A stretch of DNA of 59,837 nt from NCBI RefSeq assembly GCF_000417875.1, contig NW_006920893.1, positions 397,636 to 457,472 of the forward strand. Direction: 5' to 3'. Made by a program: the position numbers and the translations under genes. How positions within the stretch are numbered: the first letter of the stretch is position 1; every line of letters begins with the position of its first letter. This DNA comes from Pseudozyma flocculosa PF-1. Lineage: Eukaryota; Basidiomycota; Ustilaginomycetes; Ustilaginales; Ustilaginaceae. The notes below the pieces were generated by a model. The model made no database searches. It saw only the letters and a list, made by a program, of their open reading frames with translations, and was not told the DNA's origin. Positions 54,548 to 59,837 of this stretch are shown here, one piece after another.

Positions 54548-56875
54548 TCAAGGCGAGTAAGAAAAGTCGGCGACGACTTTGCGCAGGAACTCGGCCGCCT
54601 CGTCGCTCACGCCGTCGCAGCCTCGGAGGTGCAGGCTGACGATGGCACAGCACGCCACGCGCCCGCCTCCGTCGTCGTCGTCGTCGTCGTCGGTCGTCTT
54701 CGTCGCAGCCGTCGAGAAGAGCTTGTCGGGCCGTGCCGACGCCGCCGGCGCCGATGCACCCGAGGCGCGGGAGAAGGGCGAGGAGCTCGAGGACGCTGCG
54801 CCGGCCCTCGAGAAAGAGGTCGTCGCTCGACCCGGAGCCTTTTCCGGCCTGGCGCGCGCCACGGCCTCGTCGAACGTGAGACCCTTGGAGAGGTAGAGGC
54901 GGAGCAGGACGAGCCGGATGAGCAGGGTGCCCGTCAGGTCGCGGTCGGCGTACTCGATGCGGAGCTCCGTCAGCTTCGGACAGGCCACCTTGACGACGGC
55001 GGCGTCGTCCTCGCCTCGGATTCGGTGCGGGACGAGGCTGGGCCATATCGCCGCTGGATCCTCGCCGATCTGCGCGCGGTAGGCGATCGAGAGCGCGCGC
55101 AGGTCCTCGAGCATCGCGATGCGACGGGTGGGCTCCCGGGTGCCCTGCGGGTAGAGCTGGCAGCGGTGCGAGAGGCGCTCGATGCGAGGGCTGTGGCGGT
55201 AGAAGGCCTCCTCGTCCTCGTCGCACTCGAAGCCCACCTCGGCCTCTTGGAGCGCCGGAAAGGAAAAGTGCAGGCCGGTCTCGCGCCGCATCTCGCGTCG
55301 TCCGCGCACGACGCGCGGCAGCCAGCCTTCGAGCACCCGCAGCCGCTCAAAGACGAGGCTGGTGGGCTCGTTGCGCGGCGGAGCACCCTCGAAGCGTATC
55401 GGCAGCTGCTGGCACGTCGACAGTCGCACCTCTTCGATGGTAGCGTGGGCCTGCGCGAGCGCGTCAAAGGCGAAGGCGTCGTACAGCTCGAGGTGGGCGA
55501 AGGGCGAGCACATCCTGCTCGGCGAGCAGACCTTGAGCACGCGGAGCTGCGACAGCATGGGCGCAAGCTGCGGGTACATGGCCAGCGCCTCGCGGTGGAC
55601 GCCGAACGTCTCGAGGCGGATGGTCGAGAGTCGCTCGGCGACCTTTGAGCTCAGGCCGGCGCGGACCATGGAGCCGCCGTTGGCGTCGGCCTCTTGGACG
55701 CTGTACCGGCTCGAGGGCGGGTGCTGGATCTCGAGCGACCTGAGCGATTGGCAGGCGGGGACCACGCTGGCGAGGACCTGGTGGGCGGTGCAGCGGTCCA
55801 GCTGGAGGTGCTCGAGGGTGGCGGCGTTGCTGCGTACGAGTGCGAGGATGGTGTCGACGCTGTCCTGGGACCCGACGGCGCTGAGGCGGAGGCTGACGAG
55901 CGAGTTGCGCGAGAGGTGGCAGAAGCGCTCGAGGGCCCTGCGGGTGCGGCGTCCGTCGCTCTTGAGCTCCTGGCGCATCTGGTGGAGCGAGACGAGCTGG
56001 GTGAGGTCGAGGTGGCGCCAGAGGGGCGGGTAGGCGAGGACCTCTGCGCGCCACTGCCGCGAGACGGTGAGGGTGCGGAGGAGCTGCTTGACGTCGAGAA
56101 ACGAGAGGATGCGGAGGATGAGCTCGAGGGGCAGGCTGGCGAGCGGGCGGGACGAGATTGACGCCTCGAGGCGGGCGATGCGGTGTTCGAGGTGCGCCCG
56201 TCGTTTGGCGCCGCGCACGAGGGCCGACGGAGAGGTCGATGTCCAGGCGTGCTCTGCCTGCGACGAGGCGAGCGAGAGCTTGCTGCGGGCGGCGGCGAGG
56301 CAGGAGCGGGCGTTTGAGACGTGCCCGGCTGCGGCGAGGGCCGAGGCTGCGCGGAGGTAGGGCTTCGGGTTGTCTGGGTCGATGCGGATGGCGGCCTTTG
56401 CGTCCTTGAGCGAGTCGTCGAGGCAGCCGGCGCGCTCGCGGGCCATGGAGCGGCTGACGAGGAGGAAGGCCGAGTCGGTGGCGGCGCGGGTGTTGGGCTG
56501 CTGCTGCCGCCGCAGCTGGGCCAGGTGGCGGGTGCAGACCTCTGCCGCCTGAGCGTGGTCGCCGATGGCTAGCAGCCGCCGGACGTCTCGACGAAGCGTA
56601 CGGCGGTGTTGGGCTGCGGGCGAGGGCGAGGGCGATAGCCTTGGCGCCTTGCCATCGATTCGGCGTCGAGAAGAGCTGGGCGTCGGGCCATGACTTGGCT
56701 CGTCGTCGTCGTCGTCGTCGTCGGTGCCACTGCCGCTACCATGGCTCGTGGTGCTCGACGAGTCGCCGCCTTGGCTGCCCACGACATCGTCGTCGGCATC
56801 GCTGCGGTGCGCCGGCGGGCGGGGCTGGTGGACGTCGATGGGAGGAGTGGTGCGCTTGGTGCCGGCGGCGGTCAT
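54548..56875 (-). CDS. TPR/F-box protein, Pof3-like, putative SCF ubiquitin ligase receptor
   Basis: A single exon of 775 aa. F-box proteins link substrates to Skp1-cullin ubiquitin ligases. The TPR-F-box-LRR order matches fission-yeast Pof3, which acts in genome integrity. The start MTAAGTKRTTPPIDVHQ is followed by an acidic, Ser-rich region with seven Asp in a row (residues 52-58). Three TPR-like units span about 98-200 (CLDDSLKDAKAAIRIDPDNP and PYLRAASALAAAGHVSNAR are typical). The F-box lies near 246-291 (LASLPLELILRILSFLDVKQ, then LAYPPLWRHLDL). Leucine-rich repeats follow to the end (LEHLQLDRC, LRSLEIQHP, VSLHLRGCDGVSDEAAEFL). An Asp-run/Ser-Ala loop near residues 680-745 interrupts the LRRs. 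Specific substrates cannot be read. Confidence 0.88.
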   Translation of the reverse strand: MTAAGTKRTTPPIDVHQPRPPAHRSDADDDVVGSQGGDSSSTTSHGSGSGTDDDDDDDEPSHGPTPSSSRRRIDGKAPRLSPSPSPAAQHRRTLRRDVRRLLAIGDHAQAAEVCTRHLAQLRRQQQPNTRAATDSAFLLVSRSMARERAGCLDDSLKDAKAAIRIDPDNPKPYLRAASALAAAGHVSNARSCLAAARSKLSLASSQAEHAWTSTSPSALVRGAKRRAHLEHRIARLEASISSRPLASLPLELILRILSFLDVKQLLRTLTVSRQWRAEVLAYPPLWRHLDLTQLVSLHQMRQELKSDGRRTRRALERFCHLSRNSLVSLRLSAVGSQDSVDTILALVRSNAATLEHLQLDRCTAHQVLASVVPACQSLRSLEIQHPPSSRYSVQEADANGGSMVRAGLSSKVAERLSTIRLETFGVHREALAMYPQLAPMLSQLRVLKVCSPSRMCSPFAHLELYDAFAFDALAQAHATIEEVRLSTCQQLPIRFEGAPPRNEPTSLVFERLRVLEGWLPRVVRGRREMRRETGLHFSFPALQEAEVGFECDEDEEAFYRHSPRIERLSHRCQLYPQGTREPTRRIAMLEDLRALSIAYRAQIGEDPAAIWPSLVPHRIRGEDDAAVVKVACPKLTELRIEYADRDLTGTLLIRLVLLRLYLSKGLTFDEAVARARPEKAPGRATTSFSRAGAASSSSSPFSRASGASAPAASARPDKLFSTAATKTTDDDDDDDGGGRVACCAIVSLHLRGCDGVSDEAAEFLRKVVADFSYSP

Positions 56876-58055
56876 CTACGACGGCCAGGTCCTCGACCGG
56901 AGGCGGCGGCGTGGGCGACGGCGTGGGGAGCAGGACGGGACAAAGAGGAGGTGGGCAAAGAGGTGGCGGCCATCGGGCGACCTTTGCTTGCAAGGGCCAA
57001 AAGGCAAAAGTCGGACAGGTCGGCGGCGCGGCCGTTTGGCTGCTTTTCTGCCGCGCCCCGCTTTGTTCCTCGAGCCTTTGCGCACGTCCCCCCCGCCCAC
57101 CACCACCATCGCGGTCGTCGTCAAAGCACCGTCGCCTGCCGGTAGTCTGATGCGGGGGACGCCGCCACGCTCACCGTACGGTCGGATGACCCGCACCACC
57201 ATTCTGACCACCACCACCGCCGCCGCCAGCAGCAGCAGCAGCAGCAGCGCCCACCACCCAACCTCGCCCAGAAGGTCACGCTCCCAGCCACAGCCGATTC
57301 CATGCCCAGCTCCTGGGCCCCCCGGAACTGAGCTTCCGGACAGGGTGCGTAGTCTCGTGGCCATCGACTGCCCCGCCAGCTCAGCGCCGCTCTCGTGGCG
57401 CGACTGTCATAGGCTTGCGGGCCCTCAGACGACAGCCTCGACTACCCCTCCCGCCCTTTGCCGTTGCCCGTCCTGCCGCCCACGGCCCTGCTCCCGTTGC
57501 CAACGAGACGCTGCTAGGCAGCACGCCGCTCCTCGCCATGGCCTTTCGACGCCGCCGAGCGCCTATCACCGGCCCATCGGTGCTCGTCGGGCGCCTCGAC
57601 AATAGACTACCGCGCCAGGCGGGGCCCCGCTCCTTTGGCCCGGACGAGCTCGTTGGGGGACCAGAGGATGCTGCCCACTCTCCCATGATACCGCCAACTC
57701 GACTGTTGACGTCCGGCCGCTACGTCGTTGATCTCTTGAACCCGCCGTGGCGGTACGCAGCTCGGCTCCTCGTCCCGTCCGTTGGTCTCCCATCTCGTCG
57801 CAGGTCATCAGGCCGGGCCTAACCATTGGTCGTCTGGCCCACCCGCGCGCGCGCCTCGTGCATACGCTTCGTCCTCGATCCGCCTCGCCGCCCTCTGACC
57901 GACCCTCGAGCTCGCTCTTTCCGTCACATACAAGTAAGCAGCGACGCCCAAGTCCCTCCCAAAGCGACCCGGCCTTTGTCCACCTTCCCATACGCCCTTG
58001 CCCACCCCGGCCCCAGGCCCCGCCGAAGATTTGCCCCGCCGCCCTTCTCGCCGCC
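56876..58055. other. Divergent spacer between the F-box and P450 genes
   Basis: Contains GCAGCAGCA (57231-57248) and CCACCACC tracts, with C-rich leader sequence before the P450 start. The frames lack domains. Confidence 0.4.
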
Positions 58056-59600
58056 ATGCTCCAGCGCACTGCGATCAAGCTCATCGACGCGCCGACGCCG
58101 ACGCCCCTTTCGGTCGGCGTGGCGGCGGCGGCGCTGCTGGCCTCGTACGTCGTCTACAACCTCTACTTGCACCCGCTCGCCAGCCTGCCCGGCCCGTTTA
58201 TCTCGCGCAGCGGCCTCTTTTCCTTTCTGCTGCTGCGCGCGCTCAAGAAGGACTACATCCCCGCCACCAAGGCGCTGCTCGAGCGCTACCCGGACGCGCG
58301 CCACATCCGCGTCGGCCGCAACCGCATCCTCACCCTCGACCCCGGACACGGTCCAGCAGGTCTACGGCCTCAAGACGCGGTTCACCAAGACCGACTTTTA
58401 CGGCTTCATGAGGCCCGGCGACGACGAGTCCATCTTTAGCGCCACCGACGCCAAGCAGCACGCGCTGCTGCGCCCCCAGTGCGCCGCCGGCTATGCCATG
58501 AAGACGCTCCTCGAGCTCGAGGAGTGCGTCGACGCCAACCTCGCCACGCTGCTGGCCAACCTCGACGCCGATGCCGACGCCGCCCTCGCCCGTCGACCTC
58601 GACGAGGCGCTCCGCTTCTTTGCCTTTGACGTCGTCACCGACCTCGCCTTTGGCCAGCCGCTGGGCCTGACCCGCCAGAGGCGCGACGTCCTCGGCGTCG
58701 TCGACACCCTCTTTGTCGGCTTCAACCGCGCCGTCGCGCTCGCCCTGCACCCGAGGCTCGGCCGGGCCGTGCTGGGCGTGCTCAAGCTCTTCACCGACCC
58801 GACGGCCAAGCTCGTCGGCTGGTCGGTCGACTGCATCCAGGGCCGGCTGCGGCGCGGCGACACGTCGCGCAGGGACATGCTCTCGACCTTTATGCGCTCC
58901 AGGGACCCCACCACGGGCAGGCCGCTCGACCTGGGCCAGCTGCTCGTCGCCGCCTTTCCCGTCCTGACGGCCGGCGGCGACACGACGTCGGCCACCATGG
59001 CCGCGTTCGTCGCCTTGACCCACGAGCGGCCCGAGGTGCTGCAGCGGCTGCGCGACGAGGTCGACGGCTGCGGACTCAGCATGCCGCCCACGTACGCCGA
59101 GTCGATCAGGCACCTGCCCTACTTCGTGGCGCCGTCGTCGGTGGCGGCAGCGGCAGCGGCAGCGGCAGCGGCAACGGCAACGGCAACGGCGCCCTCTTCC
59201 TGCCCGAGGGCACCGAGGTGACCATGTCCAGCTGGCACTACCCACCGCAGCACGGCAGCCTACGGGCCGGACGCCAAGGAATTTAGACCTGAGCGGTGGC
59301 TGACCGACGATGCCGAGGCGCGACGGCGGATGGAGCGGCACAATTTCTCCTTTGGCGCCGAGACGCGCATCTGCATTGGTCGGCCCATTTCCAGCATGGA
59401 GATGGGCAAAGGCGCTGCCCACGCTGCTGCAGCGCTACCGCCTCTCGTTCTCGCCGCGCCGTCCGGGGGGGGACCGCACAGGTATCCGGTGGGCCAGTCT
59501 ATCGAGGGAGAGAGGGACTGTGCATATCCCCTACCACGGCCTTACCAGCTTCCTCGCCTACCAGCTCGACTTTTGGATCGATATCGAGCGCCGCGTGTGA
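58056..59600 (+). pseudogene. Cytochrome P450, frame-broken and lacking the helix-K ExxR segment
   Basis: The start MLQRTAIKLI leads to a membrane anchor near residues 15-38 (SVGVAAAALLASYVVYNLYL) and the proline hinge LPGPFISRSG. Further readable pieces are VYGLKTRFTKTDFYGFMRPG, VDLDEALRFFAFDVVTDLAF, the I-helix oxygen motif TAGGDTTSAT, the PERF-region EFRPERWL and the haem loop NFSFGAETRICIGRPIS with its Cys. These lie in different frames. Shifts occur near 58341, 58581-58591, 59117-59160, 59242 and 59411, mostly single extra bases. Between LPYF and FLPEGTEV the stretch that should hold ExxR is replaced by GGCAGC/GGCAAC repeats. It resembles fungal P450s of the Tri4/pisatin-demethylase type. 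It is either a decayed gene or poor sequence near the N-rich edge. Confidence 0.8.
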
Positions 59601-59782
59601 GCGTGCTTCCACCCCGCCCCCGTGGTGGATTGGCCCCAAGACCAAGACGCGGGGAGATTACGTAGCTGCCTTGCGTCGCATTGGCATCCGCTTCGATCCG
59701 CATCCCCACCCGTGACGACGAGGCGAGCGCGAGGCGCGTCTGTGTGCCAGCGCCGTGTGCCACGACAACAGGCACGCCCCCC

Positions 59783-59818
59783 CNCCCCNCCNCCNCCNCC
59801 NCCNCNCNCGCNCNCCGC
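59783..59818. other. Scattered N in a C-rich tract
   Basis: Single N bases alternate with C-runs near the window edge, a sign of unreliable base calling that may also affect the P450 just upstream. Confidence 0.9.
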
Positions 59819-59837
59819 NCGCNCACGCGCGACGTCG

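Noticed and set aside
54428..55648. 406-aa plus-strand frame
   Set aside because: Antisense of the F-box/LRR gene.
1..59837. Transposons, CRISPR arrays, rRNA genes
   Set aside because: No transposase, reverse transcriptase, terminal repeats, regular spacer arrays or rRNA signatures were seen on either strand.

Overview
The window is fungal nuclear DNA, most likely from a basidiomycete and possibly from the smut-related Ustilaginomycotina. The evidence is a GC-rich sequence with strongly GC3-biased codons, short introns of about 40-155 nt with GTGAGT/GTACGT-type donors, an intron-bearing tRNA-Ser, and fungal families (Ulp2, Ish1, Som1, Nha1, an ADCK1-type kinase, a TPR/F-box protein). The lineage is inferred from gene style only. 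The window has two N gaps, both inside genes, and a run of scattered N at the right edge.

Left part (1-18.5 kb). A large minus-strand Ulp2-type SUMO protease runs off the left edge. It is followed by a membrane-anchored DODA-type extradiol dioxygenase (-) and a six-repeat Ish1/Msc1 nuclear-envelope-type protein (-). A 3.1 kb divergent spacer leads to a very large RhoGEF (+) that contains a gap.

Middle part (18.5-35 kb). This part is sparse in genes. It holds two minus-strand genes for small secreted proteins: a six-cysteine protein of 150 aa, and a repeat protein of 180 aa whose third repeat is cut by an in-frame stop. Next come a Som1-like mitochondrial protein with a long N-terminal extension (+), a disordered 693-aa protein of unknown function (-), a long spacer rich in simple repeats, and an atypical extended SDR (+).

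Right part (35-59.8 kb). This holds a secreted FAD-linked oxidase (+), a ten-exon classical SDR (-), tRNA-Ser(CGA), a Nha1-type Na+/H+ antiporter with a very long cytosolic tail and a gap (-), a mitochondrial ADCK1/Mcp2-type UbiB kinase (-), a coiled-coil/proline-rich protein with a minisatellite in its leader (+), a TPR/F-box protein (-), and a frame-broken cytochrome P450 (+) that ends next to the N-rich edge.

The genes do not form one pathway. Housekeeping functions are interleaved with accessory ones (secreted proteins, oxidoreductases, P450). The best leads for something new are the two neighbouring secreted proteins, the Ulp2 catalytic domain split by an insert of about 530 residues, the RhoGEF DH domain split by about 220 residues, and the extended Som1 protein. 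Exon boundaries were worked out by hand from splice consensus and phase, and have no transcript support.
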